The notes below the pieces were generated by a model. The model did no database searches, was not told where the DNA came from, and saw nothing but the letters and a program-made list of their open reading frames with translations. From NCBI RefSeq assembly GCF_001855565.1, contig NZ_MKCR01000019.1:1-39195 (forward strand): 39,195 bases of DNA. The letters are read 5' to 3'. Each line of letters begins with the position of its first letter. The first letter of the stretch is position 1. This DNA is from Chromobacterium amazonense. GTDB lineage: Bacteria > Pseudomonadota > Gammaproteobacteria > Burkholderiales > Chromobacteriaceae. Shown here piece by piece: positions 26,169 to 33,896 of the stretch. A program made the translations under genes and the position numbers.

Positions 26169-27431
26169 ATGACTGTTCCCCCAACCTTACGGCGCGCCGC
26201 CTTGGCCGCGGCGCTCAGCCTCGCCGCGCTGCCGGCGCTCGTCCACGCCGCCCCGTCTCCCATGCTGGACGCCAGCCACCCGGTCAACTGGTGGTTCGCC
26301 TTCAAGTTCAACGCCGCGTCCTTCCCCGGCTGCGGCGGTTCGGCCCAGGTGGACAGCTGCCAGTTTGGCGGCAGCCCGCAGAGCTACACCAGCGGCAACG
26401 GCTTCAGCCAGCAGTTCGTCTACGCCAGCAGCAGCGAGCCCAGCCTGAGCCAGGGCGGCGGCTGCGTGGGCGACACCACGACTGACCCTGTCGGCGCGAC
26501 CTTCAGCCAGATTTACAACGGCACGCTCAATTACGTGGTGTGGAACGACCAGTTCTATGGCGATCCGGCCATTCCCTCCTGCTCCGGCGCTTCCTGCGGC
26601 GCGCCGTGGGGCCATTCCAAGGGCGTGTTGGCCTGGGACGATCAGGGCAACGGCGTGGTGATGCAGGTGAGCACGCCGTCGTGGCCGGCCTCCGGCAGCG
26701 CGCAATACCCGCGCGGCAGCGACGGCAACACCCTGGGCTGCGTGCAGGACAACGACGTCAAGGTCAGCCAGCATTTCTTCGCCCTGAAACTGAGCCACGC
26801 CGACACGCTGGCCGTGTTGCAGGCCCTGGCCAACGCCAGCGTGGCGACTGACCCGGGCAATCCGCAGATCGTCAAGAACGGCGGCCCGGCCGACATCCAG
26901 AACGCGGTCAGCCAGCTGGGGCAGCGGTCTGACAGCTCGACGCCGCAAGTCAGCAAGCTGTCCAGCGGGGTCACGCTGATCGCCAAACCGTCGGCGCTGC
27001 AAGTGCCGCCGTGGCAACTGGTGTCTGCCGAACTCGGCGGCGCGCCGCTGCGCGCGGCCACCTGGTGGGAGGGCAGCAAGAGCATCGCCATCCCTTCCAC
27101 CAGCCGCGCCGGCGCGCCGGCCTGCTGGGACAGCAGCTTGCCGACGCCGGGCCCGGTGGCCATCGCCACTTCCGGCAGCTGGGCCGGACGCTCGTTCTCG
27201 CTGAAAGGCGGCATGGGCTACAACTTCAATCACGCCAAAATAGGCGTGAGCACCGGCGGCGGCGCCGCCTACGCCATCTTCGGCGACATGAACCAGGAGG
27301 GCGCGCTGTCCGGCAACTGCGCCAGCGCCCAGAACGGCCGCGGCGGCCTGTTCTTCGCCCTGCCCAACGCCGCGCTGGCGAACTCGATCGCCAAGCTGAT
27401 CGGCGGCAGCACCGCCGCCGCCGCGCGCTGA
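26169..27431 (+). CDS. Secreted DNase II-like nuclease
   Basis: This 420-residue exported protein has a signal peptide ending VHAA at about residue 28. It carries the two HxK catalytic motifs of deoxyribonuclease II (a PLD-related fold): H149-S-K151 in the signature WGHSKGVLAWD and H355-A-K357 in FNHAKIGVS. Other family landmarks are NWWFAFKF near the mature N-terminus, YVVWNDQ, and DVKVSQHFFALKL. Many Cys residues suggest disulfides in the periplasm or outside the cell. The family is best known from animal lysosomes, with a scattered bacterial presence. It probably degrades extracellular DNA for nutrition or competition. The gene stands alone after the fadH terminator. Confidence 0.82.
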   Translation: MTVPPTLRRAALAAALSLAALPALVHAAPSPMLDASHPVNWWFAFKFNAASFPGCGGSAQVDSCQFGGSPQSYTSGNGFSQQFVYASSSEPSLSQGGGCVGDTTTDPVGATFSQIYNGTLNYVVWNDQFYGDPAIPSCSGASCGAPWGHSKGVLAWDDQGNGVVMQVSTPSWPASGSAQYPRGSDGNTLGCVQDNDVKVSQHFFALKLSHADTLAVLQALANASVATDPGNPQIVKNGGPADIQNAVSQLGQRSDSSTPQVSKLSSGVTLIAKPSALQVPPWQLVSAELGGAPLRAATWWEGSKSIAIPSTSRAGAPACWDSSLPTPGPVAIATSGSWAGRSFSLKGGMGYNFNHAKIGVSTGGGAAYAIFGDMNQEGALSGNCASAQNGRGGLFFALPNAALANSIAKLIGGSTAAAAR

Positions 27432-27445
27432 TCTGCAATCGGGCC

Positions 27446-27478
27446 GCCGGAGCCGGCGATCGACAGGCCGGCTCCGGC
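27446..27478 (+). terminator. Strong hairpin after the DNase II-like gene
   Basis: A 12-base arm GCCGGAGCCGGC (27446-27457) pairs with GCCGGCTCCGGC (27467-27478) over a 9-base loop, 14 bases after the stop codon. It has no T run, so it is either a Rho-independent terminator of the weak-tail kind or a message-stabilising structure. Confidence 0.5.
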
Positions 27479-27594
27479 ATTCAAAACCTGCGTGAACAAG
27501 TAATCACACTCCAGCCTGGTTTATCTTGCGGCAAGCTTTGGCGACACCAAATGCCATATGCATGTGCATCATTCAACCAGCAAGGAACTTAGCC

Positions 27595-27981
27595 ATGATT
27601 CGCCAAGACGCGCGGTACCAGCAGGGCCTGGAGTTGATCCAATTTCTGCACGGGGGCCATAGCGGCGGCGAGCGGGTGGCGGCGGTAGCAGACATCAGCC
27701 CAGACTTCGCCGACATGACCATCGCCTGGGCCACCGGCCACATCCTGACTCGCCCCGGCCTGGATCTCGCCACCCGCGAGCTGATCCTGGTGGCGGCTTG
27801 CGCCCCCCAGGGTTTCGCGCTGGCGCAGCTGGTGGCGCACGCCAAGGCGGCGCTGCGCGCCGGCGCCACACGGCAGCAGATTCTGGAAACCATTCTGCAG
27901 CTGACCTTTTACGCCGGCGACCCGGCAGTCAGCAACGCGCTGGTGGCGCTGAAAGGCGTGCTGGCGGAACCGCAAGCCTGA
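27595..27981 (+). CDS. Carboxymuconolactone decarboxylase-family protein
   Basis: This 128-residue all-helical protein of the CMD/AhpD-like family has the segments LATRELILVAACAPQGFALAQLVAHAKAALRAGATRQQILETILQLTFYAGDPAVSNALVALKGVL. This pattern fits gamma-carboxymuconolactone decarboxylase-type proteins. The CxxC of the AhpD peroxidase subgroup is absent; a single Cys sits in AACAPQG. No protocatechuate genes are nearby, so a role in aromatic breakdown is not supported and the function is open. The start ATG 27595 has AAGGAA about 9 bases upstream; an open frame extends further up without a site. Confidence 0.8.
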   Translation: MIRQDARYQQGLELIQFLHGGHSGGERVAAVADISPDFADMTIAWATGHILTRPGLDLATRELILVAACAPQGFALAQLVAHAKAALRAGATRQQILETILQLTFYAGDPAVSNALVALKGVLAEPQA

Positions 27982-28143
27982 AGCGGCTTGCCGGGCCGGC
28001 AGCTGGCCAAGAGACGCCGACTCGACGATTGTCATTGCCATTTCCGCCTATATTTGCCATTTTCATCATGAACACCGCTTGCAAGCGCTGCTTTGGCTTT
28101 TCCATCCCGCCGGCCCGCGCCGGCACGTTCTTGAGGAGCGTTC

Positions 28144-29139
28144 ATGACCCGAAAATCCTTGCTATGCCTGGCTGTCCTGCTGGCGCCCTTGGCCTGGGCG
28201 GCCGATCCGCTGCCAGCCTTCCATGGCGATCCAAACCAGTCTTCGGTATCCGGCCTGTCCTCCGGCGCCTTCATGGCGGTGCAATATCAGGTCGCTTATT
28301 CCGCCTCTGTGGTCGGCGCCGGCGTGGTGGCCGGCGGACCGTACTACTGCGCCAAAGGCGGACTCGCCGGCGCCGGCCCCTGCATGAATACGGGCCAGCC
28401 CCCAGCCGCCTCCGAGCTGCTCAAATCCGCCAGGCAGTTTGCCGCCAAAGGCGAGATCGATCCGCTGGACAAGCTGGCCCGCCGCCGGGTCTATCTGTTC
28501 AGCGGCAGCAACGACAATACGGTGAAAACCCAGGTAGTGGATGTGGCGGCGGAGTTCTTCCGCCAGGCCGGCATGCCGGCCGGACAGATCGCCTATGAAC
28601 GCCGCCTGCCTGCCGGCCATGCCCAGATCACGCCGGCCTTCGGCAACGACTGCAGCGCGACCGCCTCCCCCTACATCAACCATTGCGAATGGCAAGGCAA
28701 AGGCTATGACCAGGCCGGCGTGCTGCTGCAGCACATCTACGGCCCGCTGCAAGCCAGGGCGCAAGCGCTGACCGGCCGTATCGTCCGCTTCGACCAGAAG
28801 CCGTACGCCGCCTCCGGCAGCAGCCTGGCCGACGAAGGCTTCGTCTATGTGCCGCGCGCCTGCGCCGAAGGCGAAGCCTGCAAGGTGCATATCGCGCTGC
28901 ATGGCTGCCAGCAGTACGCCGGCAAGGTGGGCGACGATTTCTACGCCCACACCGGCTACAACAATTGGGCCGACAGCAACCACATCCTCGTGCTGTATCC
29001 GCAGACCACGACCTCGCTGAAGAATCCGCAAGGCTGCTGGGACTGGTTCGGCTACACCGGCCCGGCCTATGCCTGGAAGAAGGGCCTGCAAATGCAGGCG
29101 ATCAAGCAGATGGCCGACCATCTGGTATCGGCGCGCTAG
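28144..29139 (+). CDS. Secreted PHB depolymerase-like esterase
   Basis: This 331-residue exported serine hydrolase has a signal peptide ending AWAA at residue 20. The lipase box G37-L-S39-S-G41 lies near the mature N-terminus, while the L-H253-G-C-Q-Q oxyanion motif lies in the C-terminal part. This is the permuted order of type 2 catalytic domains of extracellular poly(3-hydroxybutyrate) depolymerases. SGSNDNTV probably holds the catalytic Asp and AGHAQITP the His. No separate PHB-binding domain follows, so it may act on short-chain polymer, oligomers or other polyesters. GAGGAGC precedes the ATG. With the DNase II-like gene it makes a small cluster of secreted hydrolases. Confidence 0.82.
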   Translation: MTRKSLLCLAVLLAPLAWAADPLPAFHGDPNQSSVSGLSSGAFMAVQYQVAYSASVVGAGVVAGGPYYCAKGGLAGAGPCMNTGQPPAASELLKSARQFAAKGEIDPLDKLARRRVYLFSGSNDNTVKTQVVDVAAEFFRQAGMPAGQIAYERRLPAGHAQITPAFGNDCSATASPYINHCEWQGKGYDQAGVLLQHIYGPLQARAQALTGRIVRFDQKPYAASGSSLADEGFVYVPRACAEGEACKVHIALHGCQQYAGKVGDDFYAHTGYNNWADSNHILVLYPQTTTSLKNPQGCWDWFGYTGPAYAWKKGLQMQAIKQMADHLVSAR

Positions 29140-29162
29140 CGACACGCCCGCCGCGACAAACG

Positions 29163-29190
29163 ACCATGCCCCGCCAAAGCGGGGCATGGT
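29163..29190. terminator. Hairpin between convergent esterase and DAHP synthase genes
   Basis: A perfect 12-bp stem (29163-29174 with 29179-29190) and 4-base loop lies between the stop codons of the two convergent genes. T runs on both sides are short, but the position supports shared termination. Confidence 0.65.
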
Positions 29191-29208
29191 CTTGGTAACG
29201 CGCGGCGC

Positions 29209-30273
29209 TTATTCGGCCTGCAGGGCGCGGCGAGCCTTGATCGCGTCGGCCAGCTGGGTCAGCAGTTTTTCCGTATCGTCCCAGCCCAGGCAACCATCGG
29301 TGATGCTCTGGCCGTACTTCAGCTCGCAACCGGGCTTCTGGTCCTGGCGGCCCTCCACCAGATGGCTTTCCACCATCACGCCGAAGATGCTGCGGTCGCC
29401 GCCGGCGATCTGGCCGGCCACATCGCCGCTGACTTCCATCTGGCGGCGGTAGTCCTTGCGGCTGTTGGCGTGGCTGAAATCCACCATCAGCTTGTGCGGC
29501 AGGCCCACGGCGGTCAGCTCGGCGGCGGCGGCGCGCACGTGCTCGGCCGAATAGTTGGGTTCCTTGCCGCCGCGCAGAATGACGTGGCAGTCCGGGTTGC
29601 CGCCGGTGGACACGATGGCCGAATGGCCAGTCTTGGTCACCGACAGGAAATGGTGAGGCACGCTGGCGGCGCGAATGGCGTCCACCGCGATCTTCAGGTT
29701 GCCGTCGGTGCCGTTCTTGAAGCCCACCGGGCAGGACAGGCCGGAGGCCAGCTCGCGGTGCACCTGGCTCTCCGTAGTGCGCGCGCCGATGGCGCCCCAG
29801 CTGATCAGGTCGGCGAAATACTGCGGCGTGATCATGTCGAGGAATTCGGTGGCGGCCGGCATGCCCAGGTTGTTCAGCGTCAACAACAGGCGGCGCGCGA
29901 TGCGCAGGCCGGCGTTGATGTCGTAGGACTCATTCAGGTGCGGATCGTTGATCAGGCCCTTCCAGCCCACCGTGGTGCGCGGCTTCTCGAAATACACGCG
30001 CATCACCACCACCAGCTCGCTGGCCAGCGCCTGGCGCAGCGGCGCCAGCTTCTGCGCGTATTCGATCGCGGCGTCGGTATCGTGGATGGAACAGGGGCCG
30101 ATCACCACCAGCAGGCGGTCGTCCTCGCCGCGCAGCAGCGCCGCAATGTCGCGCCGGGTGTTGTAGATCAGTTCGGAGGCGGATTCGCTGATCGGCAGCT
30201 CATACAGGTGGGCGATCGGAGGAAGCAGTTCCTTGATCTCGCGGATTCTGACGTCATCGGTCTGGCGTTGCAT
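29209..30273 (-). CDS. aroG: 3-deoxy-7-phosphoheptulonate (DAHP) synthase, class I
   Basis: DAHP synthase condenses phosphoenolpyruvate and erythrose 4-phosphate, the first step of aromatic amino acid synthesis. The 354-residue protein is of the AroG/AroF/AroH type. LLVVIGPCSIHD holds the metal-site Cys, followed by YFEKPRTTVGWKGLINDPHLNESYDI, SWGAIGARTTESQVHRELASGLSCPVGFKNGTDG, and VMVESHLVEGRQD. It is closest in pattern to the AroG isozyme, but which amino acid inhibits it cannot be read with confidence. Its N-terminal segment, which carries the allosteric site in AroG, is complete. It is transcribed alone, with AAGGGA before the ATG. Confidence 0.92.
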   Translation of the reverse strand: MQRQTDDVRIREIKELLPPIAHLYELPISESASELIYNTRRDIAALLRGEDDRLLVVIGPCSIHDTDAAIEYAQKLAPLRQALASELVVVMRVYFEKPRTTVGWKGLINDPHLNESYDINAGLRIARRLLLTLNNLGMPAATEFLDMITPQYFADLISWGAIGARTTESQVHRELASGLSCPVGFKNGTDGNLKIAVDAIRAASVPHHFLSVTKTGHSAIVSTGGNPDCHVILRGGKEPNYSAEHVRAAAAELTAVGLPHKLMVDFSHANSRKDYRRQMEVSGDVAGQIAGGDRSIFGVMVESHLVEGRQDQKPGCELKYGQSITDGCLGWDDTEKLLTQLADAIKARRALQAE

Positions 30274-30362
30274 GCGGTTGTCCCTTGGCTATTTCGTTTT
30301 CTGCATAGCAGCAAGATAACCGGATTTGTCCGCCCTAGACAACCGCCGGCTGGCACAATGGG

Positions 30363-30394
30363 AAAAGCGCCGCGGCCCGAAGGCGGCGGCGCTT
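30363..30394 (-). terminator. Terminator after dksA
   Basis: On the minus strand AAGCGCCGC (30394-30386) pairs with GCGGCGCTT (30373-30365), with four T following (30366-30363). It lies 24 bases past the dksA stop and ahead of aroG. Confidence 0.75.
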
Positions 30395-30417
30395 GGCGCA
30401 AAACGGATGAATGGAGA

Positions 30418-30828
30418 TCAGTCTGCGTACTGGCGCTTCATGCGCTCGCGGCGCTCCTGGGCCTCCACCGACAGCGTGGCGGTGGGGCGCGCCATCAGGC
30501 GCTTCAGGCCGATCGGCTCGCCGGTGTCTTCGCAGAAACCGTAGGAACCGTCTTCGATCTGGCGGATGGAGGCCTGGATCTTTTGCAGCAGCTTGCGCTC
30601 GCGGTCGCGGGTGCGCAGCTCCAGGGCGTACTCTTCCTCCAGCGTCGCGCGATCGGCCGGATCGGGCGTGGCTTCCTGTTCTTGCAGATGGTTGGCGGTA
30701 GCGTTGGCGTTTACCAGCAACTCCTGCTGCATCTGCAACAACCGGTCCTTGAAAAACTCAAGGTGGTCGGCGTTCATGTAGTCATCGCCTTCCCAGTTGA
30801 GGATATCCTGTTCGGTCAGCTTGGCCAT
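30418..30828 (-). CDS. dksA: RNA polymerase-binding transcription factor DksA
   Basis: DksA binds the RNA polymerase secondary channel and, with ppGpp, represses rRNA and activates amino-acid promoters. The 136-residue protein has the long coiled coil with the tip residues D56 and D59 (DPADRA, matching D71/D74 of E. coli), then ELRTRDRERKLLQKI. The C-terminal zinc-finger region keeps only one of the four usual Cys: C99, with T102, S120 and A123 at the other places (CEDTGEPIGLKRLMARPTATLS). It therefore cannot bind zinc classically, a form known from several proteobacteria. ATG at 30828 chosen, with GGAAG upstream. Confidence 0.93.
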   Translation of the reverse strand: MAKLTEQDILNWEGDDYMNADHLEFFKDRLLQMQQELLVNANATANHLQEQEATPDPADRATLEEEYALELRTRDRERKLLQKIQASIRQIEDGSYGFCEDTGEPIGLKRLMARPTATLSVEAQERRERMKRQYAD

Positions 30829-30935
30829 GTTTGGTGCTTCCAGCATAGAGTTGGCAACAGGCGGAGAAGATTACCGGCGGGCCAATATTTGCGCAACTGT
30901 CTTGAGCCTGAATCCCAATAATTACTCTCGACTGC

Positions 30936-31063
30936 TATCATTTTTTATAGCCTGGCCCGGTATCAATAACAAGTCCGCCCGAATTTCAGTTCAAATCAAT
31001 AGCGACGTCGTTTTCGACCGGTCATTCCCATACAAGTTCAAAGGCGGCCGGAGCCGCCTTTTT
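30936..31063 (+). ncRNA. Candidate plus-strand small RNA between dksA and the cytochrome c gene
   Basis: An extended -10 element TGCTATCAT (30933-30941) is followed about 120 bases later by a strong terminator. That terminator has stem AAAGGCGGC (31040-31048) / GCCGCCTTT (31053-31061), a 4-base loop and a T5 tail. Both neighbours are on the minus strand, so this plus-strand signal pair has no gene. The predicted RNA would run from about 30948 to 31063. The -35 is poor. The stem could also weakly stop minus-strand transcription from the cytochrome gene. Confidence 0.4.
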
Positions 31064-31114
31064 AGCGAAGAAAAACCGTTGCGGTTTCGCATCGCCGCTA
31101 TCCACGCCAGGGAT

Positions 31115-31420
31115 TTATTTCTGGCTCAATACCCACTTCACCAGCGCTTTCAGGTCGGCATCCGGAATATTCGGATGCGGGGTCATCGGAATCGGACCCC
31201 ATACGCCGGAGCCGCCATTCTTCACCTTGGCGATCAGCTTGGCCTCGGCGCCCTTGTCGCCGGCGTATTTCTTGGCCACGTCCTTGTAAGCCGGGCCGAC
31301 GATTTTCTTGTCGACGGCATGGCAGGCGGTACAGCCATACTTCTGCGCCAGTTGCATATTCGCCATGGCCGGCGCGGCGGCGACGCCCAACAGCAGGGCG
31401 GCGAGCAGGGTCTTCTTCAT
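31115..31420 (-). CDS. Periplasmic class I cytochrome c (c551/c5 type)
   Basis: This 101-residue monoheme cytochrome has a signal peptide ending AMA (residue 20), leaving an 81-residue mature protein. The heme-binding motif is C30-T-A-C33-H34 and the Met ligand is M79 in PIPMTPHP. The GSGVWGPIPM segment and length match cytochrome c551-type carriers that shuttle electrons to oxidases or nitrite reductase. GGGAG lies 7 bases before the chosen ATG at 31420. It is downstream of yggT but probably has its own promoter. Confidence 0.88.
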   Translation of the reverse strand: MKKTLLAALLLGVAAAPAMANMQLAQKYGCTACHAVDKKIVGPAYKDVAKKYAGDKGAEAKLIAKVKNGGSGVWGPIPMTPHPNIPDADLKALVKWVLSQK

Positions 31421-31495
31421 CTTGATGCTCCCTATCGTTTCACGGTGCCGCCGGCAAAGACCGGCAGCTGTCAAAAGTATGACAAATAACCCGTC

Positions 31496-32080
31496 TTACT
31501 GGATAACCACTTTGAGTTGGGTCAAGAAACCCGTTTCCAGCATGCGCACCGGCAGCATCATGATCACCTGGATCACCAGCAGCAGCAGCAGCGGCGACAG
31601 GTCCACCCCGCCCACCACCGCGCGGCGGAACGGCCGCAGGAACGGCCGAGTCAGGCTGTCCAGCACCGGCGCGATCGGGTTGTACGGATTGATCCAGCTC
31701 ATCACGGCCTGCACGATCACCGCGCCCATCAGCAGCGTCAGCGACTGCTTGAACACTTCCAGCAGCGACAGCAACGCCAGCGCCACCCACACCTGCGGGA
31801 AGGCGAACACCTCCGGCAGCGAGCCGAGGAGCAGCATCAGGATATTGGCCAACAGGCACACCAGCCAGGCCAGCAGCATGGTGGCGGTGTCGTAATTGCG
31901 CACCGACGGCACCAGCTTGCGCGCCGGCAGCACCAGGAAATTGGTGGCGGCCATCACGAACTGGCATAAGGGGTGCTTGAACGGCGCGCGCGCCACCTGC
32001 AGGTAGAAGCGCAGCAGCAGCACCAGCACGAACAGGCCGGACAGGGTCTTGATCAGGAATTGCAGCGTATCGAAAAACAT
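31496..32080 (-). CDS. yggT: YggT-family inner-membrane protein
   Basis: This 194-residue protein has two YGGT repeats. The first includes LLRFYLQVARAPFKHPLCQFVMAATNFLVLPARKLVPS. The second includes SWINPYNPIAPVLDSLTRPFLRPFRRAVV followed by a D-L-S-P-L-L-L-L-L-V-I-Q helix. Four to five hydrophobic segments are predicted. The family is linked to osmotic tolerance and, in Gram-positives, to cell division, but the activity is unknown. It starts 9 bases after the proC stop, in the conserved yggS-proC-yggT operon. Confidence 0.92.
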   Translation of the reverse strand: MFFDTLQFLIKTLSGLFVLVLLLRFYLQVARAPFKHPLCQFVMAATNFLVLPARKLVPSVRNYDTATMLLAWLVCLLANILMLLLGSLPEVFAFPQVWVALALLSLLEVFKQSLTLLMGAVIVQAVMSWINPYNPIAPVLDSLTRPFLRPFRRAVVGGVDLSPLLLLLVIQVIMMLPVRMLETGFLTQLKVVIQ

Positions 32081-32089
32081 GATTGCGGT

Positions 32090-32893
32090 TTACTCCTGGC
32101 TGAGTTGTTGACCCATTTCGATCGAGCGCTCGCGGCAATCCATCGCGCCGGCGATGATGGCCGCCTTGACGCCCTCGGCTTCGAAGCGCGCGATGGCGCG
32201 CTCGGTGGTGCCGCCCTTGGACATCACGTTCTGCCGCAAGGCAGCCACCGGCAGCGGGCTTTGCCGCGCCAGCTCCACCGCCCCGTCGAAGGTGGCCAGC
32301 ACCAGTTCGCGCGCCTGCGCCTCGGCAAAGCCGGCCTTGAGCGCGGCCTCGATCATGCTTTCGATGAAGTAGAACACATAGGCCGGGCCGCTGCCGGAGA
32401 CGCAGGTAATATCGTCGATGCCGGTCTCGTCGTCCAGCCACACGGTCAGGCCCGCGGCGCGCATGACGGTTTCGGCGGCCTCGCGGTCCGCTGCGGCTAT
32501 CTCGGCGTCGGCATACAGGCCGGATACGCCCTTGCCCACCATGGCGGGCGTATTCGGCATCACCCGCACGATGCGGCCGCTGCCCAGCCAGCGCCGCAGC
32601 GCGTCCAGGCGGATGCCGGCGGCGATGGACACCACCAGCGCGCCGTTCAGCCGCGGCGCGAGCTGCAGGCACAATTCGCGCAGTTGCTGCGGCTTGACCG
32701 CCAGCACCACGACCTCGTCCGCGGAGAAGGCCCCCGGCAGCGTTTGGCCGCCGCTGCAGCCGAAATCGGCCGCTAATTGGTCCAGCTTGTCTTGCTGATG
32801 CTCCACCACATGGATGCGGTGGCCGCCCTGGCGGGCCAGCCCGCCTATGATGGCGCCGGCCATATTGCCGCCGCCGATGAAGGTGATTTGCAT
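32090..32893 (-). CDS. proC: Pyrroline-5-carboxylate reductase
   Basis: ProC reduces pyrroline-5-carboxylate to L-proline with NAD(P)H, the last step of proline synthesis. The 267-residue protein has the Rossmann N-terminus ITFIGGGNMAGAIIGGL, VVLAVKPQ, and VRVMPNTPAMVGKGVSGLY. The C-terminal signature is DDITCVSGSGPAYVFYFIESMIEAALKAGF and KGGTTERAI. It lies between yggS and yggT, all close together, so it is co-transcribed with them. Confidence 0.96.
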   Translation of the reverse strand: MQITFIGGGNMAGAIIGGLARQGGHRIHVVEHQQDKLDQLAADFGCSGGQTLPGAFSADEVVVLAVKPQQLRELCLQLAPRLNGALVVSIAAGIRLDALRRWLGSGRIVRVMPNTPAMVGKGVSGLYADAEIAAADREAAETVMRAAGLTVWLDDETGIDDITCVSGSGPAYVFYFIESMIEAALKAGFAEAQARELVLATFDGAVELARQSPLPVAALRQNVMSKGGTTERAIARFEAEGVKAAIIAGAMDCRERSIEMGQQLSQE

Positions 32894-32942
32894 GGTGTCC
32901 TCTGGACGCGTTGCGGCGCCGGCCGCGCCGGCGCCAATAAAC

Positions 32943-33638
32943 TCAATGGCTGTAGTGTCTGTCGCCGCAAATGGCCGAACCCACGCGCACCAGCGTGGCG
33001 CCTTCGGACACCGCCAGCTCCAGATCGGCCGACATGCCCATCGACAAGGTGTCCAGCGCCAGGCCCTCGGCGTTCAGTTGATCCCGCAGCCGCCGCAAAA
33101 CGGCGAACTGCGCGGCCAGCTTGGCCGCGTCCTCGGTTGGCTCCGGAATGCACATCAGTCCGCGCAGCCTCAGCCTCGGCATGGCCGCCGCGGCGCGCGC
33201 CAGTGCCATGGCCTCTTCCGGCGCGCAGCCGCTCTTGCTGTCTTCGCCGGAAACATTGACCTGCACGCATATGTTCAGCGGCGGCAGCGCGTCCGGCCGT
33301 TGCGCCGACAAGCGCTCGGCGATCTTGGGCCGGTCTACCGAATGCACCCAGTGCGCGCGTTCGGCCACCACGCGCGTCTTGTTCGACTGCAGGGGACCGA
33401 TGAAGTGCCATTCTACCGCCAGGTCGGCGAGCGCCTCGCATTTCTGCTGCAGTTCCTGCACGTAGTTTTCGCCAAAGGCTCGCTGGCCCAAGGCGAAGAG
33501 GTCGCGGATGTCGGCGGCGGGAAAAGTCTTGCTGACGGCGAGCAGGGCAACCGCGTCATCGGCGCGGCCAGCGGCCGCGCACGCCGCGCGCAGCCGCGAC
33601 TGCACCTGCGACAAGCGGGATGAGAGGGAATCTGTCAT
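32943..33638 (-). CDS. yggS: PLP homeostasis protein YggS (PLPBP family)
   Basis: This 231-residue TIM-barrel protein binds pyridoxal 5'-phosphate and balances its supply and amino-acid metabolism. The PLP lysine is in VALLAVSKTFPAADI (residue about 37). Other landmarks are FGENYVQELQQK, WHFIGPLQSNK, SVDRPKIAERLS, QVNVSGEDSKSGCAPEEA and LSMGMSADLELAVSEGATLVRVGSAIC. It is the first gene of the yggS-proC-yggT operon. In many betaproteobacteria it is adjacent and divergent to pilT; here a two-gene block separates them. Confidence 0.95.
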   Translation of the reverse strand: MTDSLSSRLSQVQSRLRAACAAAGRADDAVALLAVSKTFPAADIRDLFALGQRAFGENYVQELQQKCEALADLAVEWHFIGPLQSNKTRVVAERAHWVHSVDRPKIAERLSAQRPDALPPLNICVQVNVSGEDSKSGCAPEEAMALARAAAAMPRLRLRGLMCIPEPTEDAAKLAAQFAVLRRLRDQLNAEGLALDTLSMGMSADLELAVSEGATLVRVGSAICGDRHYSH

Positions 33639-33896
33639 GTATTAGGGGTCCGAGAGCGAATACCGGCCGTGGCCGGATGACGACTGCGTTATCGCGAAGA
33701 TTGTAGGGAAAGCGGCCGCGGATCACAATCGAACACCGCATCGCGCCATGGGCCGCGGCAGTGAACGCCGCGCGATGCAGCCACATTCTATATTGTTTCA
33801 ATAGAAATAATATCAATCAGCTAAATATTACATATGCATGTTGAAAGCCAGCCATCTGCGGTATGATGGTTGCCCCGCTTCCGCTGAATCCACGCC

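Noticed and set aside
33639-33896. Possible small gene in the AT-rich yggS/PruR-like spacer
   Set aside because: No frame with a plausible start and ribosome-binding site; it reads as a divergent promoter region with a short imperfect dyad around TATTG-TTT-CAATA.
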